Source: Polaromonas naphthalenivorans CJ2 (GTDB taxonomy: Bacteria; Pseudomonadota; Gammaproteobacteria; Burkholderiales; Burkholderiaceae_C). Taken from it: 64,000 nt of DNA. The position numbers were made by a program, and so were the translations under genes. The stretch spans positions 289,292-353,291 of the forward strand of contig NC_008757.1 of assembly GCF_000015505.1 (NCBI RefSeq), in the 5' to 3' direction. Positions 1 to 9,071 of the stretch are shown here, piece by piece. Positions within the stretch are counted from its first letter, which is position 1, and each line of letters opens with the position of its first letter. Under the pieces are notes generated by a model. The model worked only from the letters and a program-made list of their open reading frames with translations, did no database searches and was not told the origin of the DNA.

Positions 1-2
1 GC

Positions 3-275
3 GCCTACGTGACGGCCAATGACGCCACGGGCACGTATTCCATGGGGAGCGTCTCGGAGCTGGAAAAGATGACGGGCGTGAGCGTCCTGCCCGGGCTGCC
101 CCGGAGCATTCGGGACAGCGCCATGGCGCTGCCCAAGCCGGCCGCGCAGCATGGCGGCAAGAAAAGCAGGACAAAGGGCCAAAGCCAGAGCCCGAGCAAA
201 GAAGCAGACGATTTCACGCTGCGCGACTTCGCGACCAGCATCCTGGACGCCATCAAGCGCGCCGGCCAACACTGA
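3..275 (+). CDS. DNA/RNA non-specific endonuclease, C-terminal part (5' end outside window)
   Basis: The frame is open from the first in-frame codon, so only about 90 C-terminal residues are seen. The stretch YSMGSVSELEKMTGV followed by LPGLP is the end of the NucA/EndoG-type ββα-metal nuclease fold, where the last strands lead into an 'E..TG..F.P.LP' helix. The catalytic DRGH region would lie upstream. A lysine/serine-rich linker and a short helical tail (DDFTLRDFATSILDAI) follow. Such nucleases are common in conjugative-plasmid backbones. It is followed after 12 bp by a small gene on the same strand. The family call comes from the C-terminal pattern only. It is not the same gene as the nuclease at 55.7 kb. 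Confidence 0.6.
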   Translation, partial: AYVTANDATGTYSMGSVSELEKMTGVSVLPGLPRSIRDSAMALPKPAAQHGGKKSRTKGQSQSPSKEADDFTLRDFATSILDAIKRAGQH

Positions 276-287
276 AGGAACCCATCC

Positions 288-542
288 ATGACCCAGGCAT
301 TCAAGCCCTACGCCAACGAAGCCGATGTGCTGCGCATCGGCGAGCTGGAGATCGAAAACCGCCTTGACCGCGTCACGCTCACGGGCGATGTGGTGCTCAC
401 ACGCGACAAGGCGGGCTTGGGGCTGGCTAGGCAGCTGCAGGCGCTGGCCGCCGGCATCGTCAAGGCGCTCGAAGCGGACAAGGCGCTGCCCGATGCGGTG
501 GAGCTCAAGGCCGCCGTGACGGTCAAGAATCCATTTTCCTGA
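288..542 (+). CDS. Small conserved-type plasmid protein, function unknown
   Basis: 84 residues, preceded by AAGGAACC about 7 nt before the ATG and only 12 bp after the nuclease gene, so probably co-transcribed with it. The sequence has a compact αβ pattern (IGELEIENRLDRVTLTGDVVLTRD) followed by a hydrophobic helix and a second strand, with no signal peptide or membrane segment. I recognise no domain. The ordered β-hairpin and high-GC codon use suggest a real gene. Confidence 0.6.
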   Translation: MTQAFKPYANEADVLRIGELEIENRLDRVTLTGDVVLTRDKAGLGLARQLQALAAGIVKALEADKALPDAVELKAAVTVKNPFS

Positions 543-927
543 GGGCTTTTGGGGCCAAGCCGCTTGCGGGGTGATTCTCAAAAGCCCTGTGCGCACGACC
601 ACTGGGCGAACCTTGCCCAATGTTGGCAATGCAGCGGGAGGGGGTATTGACCAACGGCTGCTTTCTGAAAGTTCAATTCCTACGTTTTGCCGACCCGTCA
701 GCTGTCATTCATGACGGCCCGCTTCGGGCCCAAAGCCGACTCTGGTAGACGCGCAAAGTGACCACTTGTCTCTGACGAGTTTGGGTTCAAGAGAGCCGTT
801 GGCAGTGTTCCTCGGCAGTCAGCCTAAGGGTGCAGCAACCAAGGTGCCAAGCGATTCTTATCATCAAACCCAACCCCGGGATAACGGCTCCCTCGCGTGC
901 GGTCAAAGTAAGGCATCATCCTGTCGC
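543..927. other. Intergenic region with degenerate dispersed repeat
   Basis: No credible gene. From about 650 to 750 it contains a segment (GGCTGCTTTCTGAAAG ... GCTTCGGGCCCAAAGCCG) resembling decayed copies of a repeat found between other cassettes in this window. The longer open frame beginning at 766 crosses part of it, but that extension has no conserved look, so the downstream gene is started at 928. Confidence 0.5.
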
Positions 928-2283
928 ATGAATACTTGTGAGCACCTGCGGCAGCTTCTGCGTCCTGTGGTGGGAGATATGAAGGACGCTTGCACCAATA
1001 GCACGATGCCGGAGCTATGCATTGCGATGGGCTTACCCGTGCCGCCTGAGGGCGGCGACAAGCGTGGCCGGCTGCATGCCGCGTTCGATGCTCTTCCTGA
1101 CCCTGACATACCAGCTTTTGCCCAGAGATTAGTCGACCAACGCAGCGTCCGCGGCGAGTTGCGCGACCATGTGCAAGATGCTCTTTGGGCTCATCTGCCA
1201 GTCATAGATATCCCAAAGCGAAGCCGTCGAGACATTGCACGTGCGCTGAACCAAATAGAGTTGTTCGCGCACTGGGACCATTTTGCGCAAGCCCTGAAAG
1301 ATGTATTCATCCTTCAGGAATACAGCTTTGCTGGTCTGAGTGATGGTGTTTTGGAGTTTGCACATCGACACTTTGTGCGAAATCCGGAAGACGCAGACGT
1401 CGAACTTTTGTTCGAGAAGCTGCGGGCATTCGACCTACCGAACAGGAGATTCGTCCTGCTGCTAGAAAAGTTCGCATCAGCGGACGTGCAGGTTGACGCA
1501 GACGCTCAAGAACGCCTCGTTAAGCTTGTGAATCCTATGTTGCAGGCTGCTGGAGCCGAGCTCCGGCAAACCTCGACCGACGGTGGGTACCCGATATTTA
1601 CCGTTGTGTCCATCAGGTCACCGCGAGGGCGGCCGAAGAACCTCATCTTTGCGTCATCGACAAAGCCTGATATCCGACTCAGTGACGCCATCAACAATGA
1701 CATCGAGATTGCGTCGAACCCAGGCGCGGTCTTGGTCTATGACCGTCCTCTAGGCGCAGACGGTTTGCGGTGGAGCGAGCTTCAGCGCTGGTGGAGTGAA
1801 ACCACTGGCGAACCGGATGTCCAGAAGGCTCGGCAAACCTTGCTTCGGCGACTACAACAGTGCCTTCCCGACTCGTCGCCGCCACAACGGCTGCTCTTCA
1901 GAACGTTTTTCATGACCTTTGGCGAGTCCGTCCCTCGACTGCCGGCACTGCTGCCAGAGGTTTGGCTTCATTGGGACCCGAAGACGGTGGCTAGTCGAGG
2001 AGCTGCTGCGCTGCTGACCCACCGCATGGACTTTCTCATGCTCTTGCCTGGGGGCGCAAGGGTGGTGCTCGAAGTAGATGGCGCGCAGCATTACGCAGAC
2101 GAATCGGGTCGTGCGGCCCCTCAAACATACGCGCGAATGGCTAAGGGAGACCGAGAGCTAAGGCTTGCAGGATACGAAGTATATCGGTTCGGTGGAGCAG
2201 AACTGCAAGGACCCGAACCTTCTCTGCTCGCTGCTGAATTTTTCCGGGCGCTGTTTCAGCGACACGGAATTCCCCTCACCTGA
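928..2283 (+). CDS. AbiJ-NTD3-like protein with C-terminal restriction-endonuclease-like domain
   Basis: 451 residues from the ATG at 928; the frame is open back to 766 but that part is repeat-like. The N-terminal and central parts resemble AbiJ N-terminal-domain proteins: a helical start, then a central block with 'KPDIRLSDAINNDIEI' and 'LVYDRP...GL.W..L..WW'. The C-terminal 120 residues look like a VSR/DUF559-type PD-(D/E)XK nuclease: a basic strand, RMDFLMLLPGG, VLEVDGAQHY, then a D-x-x-L helix and GYEVYRFGG. D and E/D-x-x-QHY are the likely metal-binding positions. It lies 178 bp upstream of the Hachiman pair on the same strand, so it could be a separate abortive-infection gene or an accessory. 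The nuclease fold is fairly clear; the AbiJ assignment is family resemblance. Confidence 0.6.
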   Translation: MNTCEHLRQLLRPVVGDMKDACTNSTMPELCIAMGLPVPPEGGDKRGRLHAAFDALPDPDIPAFAQRLVDQRSVRGELRDHVQDALWAHLPVIDIPKRSRRDIARALNQIELFAHWDHFAQALKDVFILQEYSFAGLSDGVLEFAHRHFVRNPEDADVELLFEKLRAFDLPNRRFVLLLEKFASADVQVDADAQERLVKLVNPMLQAAGAELRQTSTDGGYPIFTVVSIRSPRGRPKNLIFASSTKPDIRLSDAINNDIEIASNPGAVLVYDRPLGADGLRWSELQRWWSETTGEPDVQKARQTLLRRLQQCLPDSSPPQRLLFRTFFMTFGESVPRLPALLPEVWLHWDPKTVASRGAAALLTHRMDFLMLLPGGARVVLEVDGAQHYADESGRAAPQTYARMAKGDRELRLAGYEVYRFGGAELQGPEPSLLAAEFFRALFQRHGIPLT

Positions 2284-2461
2284 GTTCCAAAAAAAAGTAA
2301 AGGCACAACTTGGCGAGGGCCAGCTGAGGGTCAGCCCCACGCGGCGCTTAGAAATGACATGATTTTCAGACCAATGTAAGAGGCCGACTTAAATCGGAAG
2401 GGCTGCATATCCCATACCTTATTAATCGCTAGGCGATACTAGGGAAAAGAGGAGGCCCCGT
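2284..2461 (+). promoter_or_regulatory. Leader of the Hachiman operon with strong ribosome binding site
   Basis: 178 bp between the AbiJ-like gene and hamA. The distal half is AT-richer than its surroundings (TACCTTATTAATCGC, ACTAGGG), and an AAGAGGAGG Shine-Dalgarno lies about 7 nt before the hamA ATG at 2462. No unambiguous -35/-10 pair could be fixed by eye. Confidence 0.4.
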
Positions 2462-3223
2462 ATGACTCGATTCGTCGAGTGGTGCGCTCATACAGATATA
2501 CCTGTTGCGCACCACAAGTTGCAGATTTTGACGGCTGACCCAGCGAAGCTGGCGGCAGCGGTGGACATCGTTGCGGAGGTCGTGCCGGACCACTATGTTA
2601 TGCCTGGGCGCCTGGCTCAGCTTCTTACGCGCTTGGGGCGCAAAGAAGTCGCTGTATATGTAGCAGAGAAGCTCCCGACCACCAAGCAAATTAAGTCGGG
2701 TGACTTGGGTGAAATCCTTTGTACGACCTTCATCCATGAGAGCACACCCTTTAAGCTTGGAATCAAGCGCCTTCGTTGGAAGGACCATCGTAATATGTCG
2801 ATGCGCGGGGATGATGTGTTGGCGTTCCACATTGGTGCAGGCGCGGCCGGACTTCAGGTTCTTAAGGCTGAGGCCAAAAGCGGGGGCAAAATGCAAGCCG
2901 GCACGGTCAGCACGGCTCGTGATGCGCTATCGGCGTATGGCGAGCTTCCCTCACCCCATGCTATGAGTTTTGTGGCAGACAGGCTGGAAGCGGCGGTGGA
3001 CAAACCTCTCCGAGATATGTTGGATGATGCACAGTTGAAGCGGAACCTCAAACCCGCACATGTCACGCATATGCTCTTCACGTTCTCAGGCAACGATACA
3101 ACCGCGATGCTGAGCAAAAACCTTGCAAGTTACGTGGGCGGGTCGGCACAGCACTATGTGGGCATTCGTGTCGAAGACCATCAGGCTTTCATCAAGTCCG
3201 TGTTCGCGGCGGCGGAGGTCTAA
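2462..3223 (+). CDS. hamA: HamA, Hachiman defence nuclease (DUF1837)
   Basis: 253 residues, the usual length for HamA. The DUF1837 core is visible: GDLGEILCTTFI (residues ~80-92), then LRWKDHRNMSMRGDD (~103-117), then LKAEAKSG (~135-142). The D...E-x-K arrangement fits a PD-(D/E)XK-type nuclease. In Hachiman, HamA is the DNase effector and is held in check by the HamB helicase until foreign or damaged DNA is sensed. The stop codon overlaps the ATG of the helicase gene by one base (TAATG), so the two are translationally coupled. The start is fixed by the strong GAGGAGG upstream. The assignment relies on this motif string plus the adjacent large helicase; Hachiman is a known anti-phage system. 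Confidence 0.85.
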   Translation: MTRFVEWCAHTDIPVAHHKLQILTADPAKLAAAVDIVAEVVPDHYVMPGRLAQLLTRLGRKEVAVYVAEKLPTTKQIKSGDLGEILCTTFIHESTPFKLGIKRLRWKDHRNMSMRGDDVLAFHIGAGAAGLQVLKAEAKSGGKMQAGTVSTARDALSAYGELPSPHAMSFVADRLEAAVDKPLRDMLDDAQLKRNLKPAHVTHMLFTFSGNDTTAMLSKNLASYVGGSAQHYVGIRVEDHQAFIKSVFAAAEV

Positions 3224-6200
3224 TGGCAACCACACTCGAAGAACTGCAGGCGAACATTGAAGCCGCCGTCACGCCAGGATATCGGCAAAAATTGCTGGCA
3301 CGAGGCCAGGCCCGGGGAATGATTTGGCGAGCTGGGCTACTGCCTATCGACGCTCCCCACTTCAGCCCGGAACTATCCGAGGACCTGCTGTCTTTTGGGT
3401 ACTCGCTGCTGTTGCATGGGCTGAGATATGTAGACCTAGGAGGCAATTTTTCTCTCGCAAGAGTGGCGTTTGAAGTAGCCGCTGAGTCAATTGAGGCGGT
3501 GGTAGCACGCGGTGAGGTGAACGAAAATCGTGACTTTCACCGACTGATAGCGGGCGCGGCCTATCACCTTGGCCATTACTCGGCACGCGCCTACTCGATG
3601 CTTTTTGAAGGGCTGGGTCAGTCGAACCTGTCCGTTGTCGAGCGCTGCTTGGCCCAACTTATGTTGCGAGACCTTGAAGGAGTCAATGTTGCGGTGTCGA
3701 ACTGGGTCGAATCTGGTGTGGGTTCGGACAGCAATCTCATCGAGGCATTTGATACGGGTATCGACGCAGAAGTCGAGGATGAGGACGCGGGGGAGAGCGG
3801 AGTAATCGAGGCAATGACGCTGGCATTGGAAGGTAATTTCCTATCAGCAATGTCCCAGACATTGCTCGCCTTGGAGCGAGGGGAGCACTCTCTGATTTTA
3901 CAAGCCCAGGCACGGTTGGAAGAGGGCCTGTCCGTTGCAGGAGAATTGAACCTGGTCACTCAATGGTGGGCTCACCGGCTTGCGATTCATATCGTTGGCG
4001 GGCTTTGGGCTAATAGCTTCCATTCGCTCCTACCGAGTCAAGGGCCAGCTGGCGCAGACGTGGGCGATTGGGTCCACCTACGCAAGCTGCTTATTGCGTC
4101 GCTAATGCGCCGTCGTCGGGCAGAGATTGAACTCTGGCCATCCCAGATTGATGCGGCGAAGCGTGTGCTCGAATTTGAAGCCAATCTGGTGCTTTCCCTG
4201 CCAACTAGCGCGGGAAAGACGCGCATTGCGGAGTTGTGCATCTTGGCCTGCCTTGCACGTGGAAAACGGGTGGTCTTTGTGACTCCGCTTCGGGCGCTGT
4301 CGGCGCAGACCGAGGTGTCGCTACGGCGGACTTTCGGACCGTTGGGTAAGACGGTGTCGAGTCTCTATGGCAGCATTGGCACGAGCTCGAGTGATGTGGA
4401 TGCACTCAAGTCCCTGGACATAGTGGTTTCCACCCCCGAAAAGCTGGACTTCGCACTTCGAAGCGACCCTCAACTCCTGGATGACATCGGACTTGTTGTC
4501 TTAGACGAGGGCCATATGATTGGTCTGGGTGAACGTGAGGTCCGATATGAGGCACAGATTCAACGCCTTCTGCGGCGTGCTGATGCTGCCAGCAGGCGGA
4601 TTATTTGTCTCTCGGCTATTTTGCCGGATGGCGACCAGCTAATAGATTTCACAGCGTGGCTCACGTCCGACCGTGAAAATGGACTCATTAAGAACGACTG
4701 GCGTCCTACTCGTTTGCGATTTGGGGAGGTTGACTGGAATCCAGTCAGTAAGCTGGCGCAACTCAAAATCGTGGTCGGGGATGAGCATCCTTTCGTTTCG
4801 AAATTTGTTGTCGGTAAAACCTTGAATGCTAATAAGAATGCAAAAGTCTACCCGGCGTCACAGACCGATTTGTGTATTCTTAGTGCTTGGAGATTGATTG
4901 AGGAGGGCCAGTCGGTCTTGGTCTTCTGTCCCCTCAGGGTGTCGGTCGTGCCCTTCGCGAAACGGATTATCGAGATGATTCAGCAAGGGCTAATCGTACC
5001 GATGCTGACCCCGCCTGCAGAAGTCCTGGCCTCAGCCCTGGCAGTCGGTGTCGAGTGGTTCGGACCGGACCACGAAATTCTCAAGTGCCTGCGCATGGGG
5101 GTTGCTGTACATCACGGGGAACTGCCGGCCTCATTCAGAAAAGAGGTAGAGCGTCTACTGCGAGACGGAGTGCTGAAGCTTACGGTTTCCTCGCCGACCC
5201 TTGCACAAGGATTGAACCTTGCTGCAACGAGTTTGGTGTTTCACGGTCACGCTCGAAAAGGCGCCCCCATTGACGTCTCTGAGTTTCGGAATGTCGTGGG
5301 TCGTGCTGGGCGCGCATACATCGACATTGAGGGGCTGGTGCTGTATCCCATGTTCGATAAACATGAAAAACGTCGAACTGCATGGGCAAATCTAATAGCG
5401 AGTACGAAGGGCCGAGAGATGGAAAGCGGCATTTTGCAACTACTCTACTCACTTCTCGTTCGAATAGCGAGAAAACTGGATGCTCCTGACGTGAGTACTG
5501 TGCTTGACTACGTTGCAGGCCAGGGGGGCTGGGATTTTCCGTTTCTGCGGTCCGAAACCGGCTGGCGAGCAGCCAATGCGGCTGAGGAGTGGCCGCGCCA
5601 CCTGACGAGTCTCGATACAGCTATCTTTAGCTTGCTCGGTGACGCGCAAGTCCCGGACGAAGAAATTGAGGCGACGCTGGACGAAGTGCTGACATCCTCG
5701 CTTTTCATGCGACGAATGGCGCGTCGAGACGGCCTAATACAAAATCTCTTGATTGGTGGCTTGAAAGCACGCGTGAATTTCATCTGGTCCAATTCCTCCG
5801 CCTTGCAACGTCGCGGTTACTTCCTTGCAGGCTTAGGCCTAGCCTCCGGCCAAGCACTCGATAGCAAGGCGAAAGAACTTGAGTCTCTACTACTGCAAGC
5901 GAACGTGGCCGTGGGCGAAGGAGAGGTCGAAATGGCAATTCAGGCCATCATCGGCTTTGCACACATCGCTTTCGAAATTCCGCCCTTTGCCCCGAATGGA
6001 CTACCTGGGAACTGGAAATACATATTGGAGCTGTGGCTTCGAGGGGTGCCAGTGCCGCACATCGGCAGCAATGACCCGGATGGTACGGTCTCCTTGATTG
6101 AAGGCGCCTTTGTCTATAACCTTCCGTGGGCCATGGAGGCCGTGCGGGTGAGGGCAGAGGCGCATCTGGACCTTTTCTCAAACGATGTTAGCGTCGCCAA

Positions 6201-6723
6201 CTACGGCCGTGCACATGCAGTGGCAGCGATAGAAACTGGAACTCTATCGGTAGCTGCATCCACACTCATCAAAGCTGGTTTTGCATCCAGACTAGGCGCC
6301 ATCCATGCAGTCACTGTCACGGCTGCTGATTTCGATTCATCGGCTGGGATGAGGGCTTGGCTTTTGTCCGCAGAAGTAAAAGCGCGACGAGATAACCCTA
6401 GTTGGCCCACGGTGGAATCACATGAGCTATGGGTCGACTTCACCGCACCTCATGGTAGCGGATACACGAAGCCTTGGTTAGCGACCGCATACACGGGTCC
6501 TGTTACTTGGCACGGTTTGCCCATGCCGCCAGGCACCCCGCTGAGACTGGGCGGCGGACCAGGCAAGGAGAATGCGATTTACACCGCGGACTTCAAGGAG
6601 GTCGGCAAGATAGGCTATGCGTTTAATCAGGCCGCTGTTGGCCTGTCCATTGCGACAGCCACGGGAGCTGCAAATGAGATTGCCTTTGAGTACATCGGTC
6701 CGAACGACTTGGTTGTTCTGTAG
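3223..6723 (+). CDS. hamB: HamB, Hachiman SF2 helicase
   Basis: 1166 residues. After about 320 mostly helical N-terminal residues comes a complete SF2 helicase core: motif I LPTSAGKTRIAEL (~326-338), motif Ia TPLRALSAQ, motif II LDEGHMIG (~426-433, a DEGH box), motif III LSAILP (~463), and motif VI VVGRAGRAYID (~690-700), as in Ski2/Brr2-like enzymes. The ~450 C-terminal residues have no domain I recognise. The gene begins inside the hamA stop codon (TAATG). HamB is the ATP-dependent DNA-surveillance helicase that releases HamA for genome degradation. The length, DEGH box and pairing with a DUF1837 gene match Hachiman. No frameshift or motif loss is visible, so the system looks intact. Confidence 0.85.
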   Translation: MATTLEELQANIEAAVTPGYRQKLLARGQARGMIWRAGLLPIDAPHFSPELSEDLLSFGYSLLLHGLRYVDLGGNFSLARVAFEVAAESIEAVVARGEVNENRDFHRLIAGAAYHLGHYSARAYSMLFEGLGQSNLSVVERCLAQLMLRDLEGVNVAVSNWVESGVGSDSNLIEAFDTGIDAEVEDEDAGESGVIEAMTLALEGNFLSAMSQTLLALERGEHSLILQAQARLEEGLSVAGELNLVTQWWAHRLAIHIVGGLWANSFHSLLPSQGPAGADVGDWVHLRKLLIASLMRRRRAEIELWPSQIDAAKRVLEFEANLVLSLPTSAGKTRIAELCILACLARGKRVVFVTPLRALSAQTEVSLRRTFGPLGKTVSSLYGSIGTSSSDVDALKSLDIVVSTPEKLDFALRSDPQLLDDIGLVVLDEGHMIGLGEREVRYEAQIQRLLRRADAASRRIICLSAILPDGDQLIDFTAWLTSDRENGLIKNDWRPTRLRFGEVDWNPVSKLAQLKIVVGDEHPFVSKFVVGKTLNANKNAKVYPASQTDLCILSAWRLIEEGQSVLVFCPLRVSVVPFAKRIIEMIQQGLIVPMLTPPAEVLASALAVGVEWFGPDHEILKCLRMGVAVHHGELPASFRKEVERLLRDGVLKLTVSSPTLAQGLNLAATSLVFHGHARKGAPIDVSEFRNVVGRAGRAYIDIEGLVLYPMFDKHEKRRTAWANLIASTKGREMESGILQLLYSLLVRIARKLDAPDVSTVLDYVAGQGGWDFPFLRSETGWRAANAAEEWPRHLTSLDTAIFSLLGDAQVPDEEIEATLDEVLTSSLFMRRMARRDGLIQNLLIGGLKARVNFIWSNSSALQRRGYFLAGLGLASGQALDSKAKELESLLLQANVAVGEGEVEMAIQAIIGFAHIAFEIPPFAPNGLPGNWKYILELWLRGVPVPHIGSNDPDGTVSLIEGAFVYNLPWAMEAVRVRAEAHLDLFSNDVSVANYGRAHAVAAIETGTLSVAASTLIKAGFASRLGAIHAVTVTAADFDSSAGMRAWLLSAEVKARRDNPSWPTVESHELWVDFTAPHGSGYTKPWLATAYTGPVTWHGLPMPPGTPLRLGGGPGKENAIYTADFKEVGKIGYAFNQAAVGLSIATATGAANEIAFEYIGPNDLVVL

Positions 6724-7295
6724 AAGGTTGCTTAGCTGCGACACCCGGCCTAACTTTCTCCTCAGCGGAAAAGTGTCACGCTTGGGTCATGGCGCGCCAT
6801 CCCTTGCAGCGATAACGTCCAGGAGATAGTAACCCGGCGGTAGCTAAGCCTGAGGGCGAGTTTTCGAAGCCACGGCCACTTCCTGGCGATGGACGCGCCA
6901 ATGAATCTGGTGATGTCTCCGGCCGTATGAACTGTGCCGTAGCTTGACCAGCTCCGGCCGACTGTTGCAAAAAGAGCCATCGTATCAGCCGGGTGTAGCC
7001 AATTCTGCCGAGGCTTCGAGCGGCCGCTTCTGGCTGGGTGCGGGTGCAGCAATGATCGAAATCGGCGCCACATTGCCGACACTCAACCGGCCAATGTCAA
7101 CGTCGGGTATGGAGCGACCAATTCAGAATCTGCTACAGCCGCCTTCAGTCTAAAACCGACTTCCGCTATGCAGCGTGAGTTGACGGTCACAAGTACCCGC
7201 TTCCTGGAAGTCCAGTTTCCCCCCATCTCGAATGGACGTTCCCACTGCCTAGAAGCAGCATAGGTGGAAATGCGAGTGGGTTCAACAGACCCTCG
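6724..7295. other. Intergenic region between convergent genes with decayed repeat
   Basis: 572 bp between hamB and the convergent SAP-like gene. Short frames here are not convincing. About 7035-7155 is clearly homologous to 23857-23975 (shared words include TGCGGGTGC, ATCGAAATCG, CGCCACATTGC, CAATGTC, CTACAGCCGC). This marks it as a degenerate copy of a dispersed intergenic element, not unique sequence. Confidence 0.5.
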
Positions 7296-9071
7296 TCAGG
7301 ATGCCAGTCCGAGCCCAAGGACGTGCACTCTCTCCCGAAATTTGCCCACGTGTTCATTGCGAACCACCAGAGTTTTAGGTCCGGCGCGCAAGCATAGCGA
7401 GCTCGTTTCCTTGTGCGTGGCCACGTTGTCAGCGGTTTCGCAGTCGCGGCATTCGATCAGCACTGCGCTGGCGCCGGTCTTGAGTGCCTGGCCGTCTCGT
7501 GCGCAGCGAAGCAAAAACGATTCGACCAACTCCGGCAACGGCAGATCGTCGTTATTTTCCAAAAATTGCCTGAGCAGCGCGATGTCGTGGCCTTTCTCGA
7601 TGGCGGCCACGGCTTTTTGGCGGTCCAGATGCCAAATATCCTCCTGTATCGGTTCTGCCCAGAGTTCAAGCAACAGCGAGTCTTGTGCGCTGAGAATTCC
7701 GCGCACCCGTTTGACCTGCAGGCTTGGCATCACCGAAATGGCCACATGGCTGGGTTGGGCCACAGGTTGGTAGGTGGCCTCCCGCCCCAGTATGTAAGCC
7801 CCCAGCGCAGTGATTCTGAAACTGTTCAACCCATCGTAACGGCTCAAAAAACGCAGTTCGTCGGCGCCCCACATATCCCGAAAGTCATCATGCCCCTCAG
7901 TGGGGTCAAAGTAGGCCACATCGACGATGCCGAGCGTGGCTGCATATTCAAACAATACGGCAGCCATGTAGCGGTCTTGCAAAATGTTCCATCCATGGGA
8001 GCCGTCATACCCCAGGCTACCGTATTGACGTTCGCACAAGTACAGCTTCCAGGGGTCATGGGCGACTGCAAAGACATGATCGGCTGCCCGCATGAACCGT
8101 GAAAAATCATCCAGTCGCACCCATCGTCCGGTCGGGCACGCCTGCAATGCCTCTTCGATCGCAGCGCGCCGTGGGGGCACGGCACTCATCACGCGTGCGG
8201 TGCTGCTTTGGCCCTTGATGGCATCGACCCGGCTGAATTCATCGAGCAGCGTGGTTTTGAGCCACTTGCGCCACAGCGTGCGCAGCACGTCTGCAGGAGA
8301 CGCGCTCAGGGCTTTGACGCCGCTCGGGCTCAGAGCCAGGCGCGTGCCGGTGCGCAGCGCCAAGCCAGAGGCTTGGAGCAGCATAGGCCAGGCAAAGGCT
8401 TTGATCGGGCCAATCGTCTGATCCCACTTGTCTGTTTTCTCCACCACAGGGTAGAAGTCGCCGCCGACAAGTCTTTCGGCCAGTAGCTTGAGTGTGCTGC
8501 TGCCGGGCAGCGCCGTCTTCTCGCTGACGGTTATGCGGGCCTGTTCAAGGGTGCGCAGCATGACCACCACTTCGTGCAAGGCTTCACGCTCGGTCAGGCG
8601 CTCTGTCAGCCCTGCACCCGTTGGCGGAGTTTCGGAGCTATCTAACCGCACATTGGGCGGTTTTGGCACAAACGCAAGCAAGCTCGCCCGCAGATCAGCA
8701 GGTACGAAATACAGTCGCTCCTTGAATGCATAGTGGATGAACAATGCCAGGGCCGATTTTTTTTGGCTGGAATAGCGGGACGACTTTGCCCCAGCCACTT
8801 CAAACGAGGGGTCACCTTGGTACTTGGCTCGAAAGCGCTGCGGCGAAAACTCTCCCTGCGGATGGTGAACGGCCTCGGCTACGGCGGCAGCCTGCAGGGT
8901 GTCTAGCTTCAACCAAATGGACTGCAACTTTGCGCCCTTCATCGCGTCGGCTATTCGCTCGATCAACTCGTCTTTGCGGCCGGCGGCCTCGGCTTGCGGC
9001 ACGTAGCGGATTAAATCCTTCAAGTCGGCAACGACCAAACTTTGCAGCGCTTCTTTGAGCATGATGGGCAT
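7296..9071 (-). CDS. SAP-like-domain protein, possible defence orphan
   Basis: 591 residues from the ATG at 9071 (MPIMLKEALQSL); a 28-codon upstream extension to 9155 is possible but has no good ribosome site. The N-terminus (LVVADLKDLIRYVP, then GRKDELIERI) has the two-helix pattern of SAP/LEM-type nucleic-acid-binding modules. The rest alternates helices and short strands with several winged-helix-like stretches, as in the helicase-associated (Helicase_C_3/XPB-like) region of some defence proteins, but there is no Walker A, no nuclease motif and no membrane segment. It sits alone, convergent with hamB. The location suggests a single-gene defence system or a regulator. I do not recognise the family, and function is unknown. 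Confidence 0.6.
   Translation of the reverse strand: MPIMLKEALQSLVVADLKDLIRYVPQAEAAGRKDELIERIADAMKGAKLQSIWLKLDTLQAAAVAEAVHHPQGEFSPQRFRAKYQGDPSFEVAGAKSSRYSSQKKSALALFIHYAFKERLYFVPADLRASLLAFVPKPPNVRLDSSETPPTGAGLTERLTEREALHEVVVMLRTLEQARITVSEKTALPGSSTLKLLAERLVGGDFYPVVEKTDKWDQTIGPIKAFAWPMLLQASGLALRTGTRLALSPSGVKALSASPADVLRTLWRKWLKTTLLDEFSRVDAIKGQSSTARVMSAVPPRRAAIEEALQACPTGRWVRLDDFSRFMRAADHVFAVAHDPWKLYLCERQYGSLGYDGSHGWNILQDRYMAAVLFEYAATLGIVDVAYFDPTEGHDDFRDMWGADELRFLSRYDGLNSFRITALGAYILGREATYQPVAQPSHVAISVMPSLQVKRVRGILSAQDSLLLELWAEPIQEDIWHLDRQKAVAAIEKGHDIALLRQFLENNDDLPLPELVESFLLRCARDGQALKTGASAVLIECRDCETADNVATHKETSSLCLRAGPKTLVVRNEHVGKFRERVHVLGLGLAS

Noticed and set aside
766..927. 54-codon N-terminal extension of the AbiJ-like gene
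   Set aside because: It reads through a repeat-like segment, has no ribosome site and no conserved look; the ATG at 928 fits better.
6762..7082. 106-residue minus-strand frame after hamB
   Set aside because: It lies partly in the decayed dispersed repeat shared with 23.8 kb, has no ribosome site and looks like a degraded frame.
7413..8102. Long plus-strand frame (229 residues) opposite the SAP-like gene
   Set aside because: Antisense shadow of a high-GC gene; no domain and no start signal.
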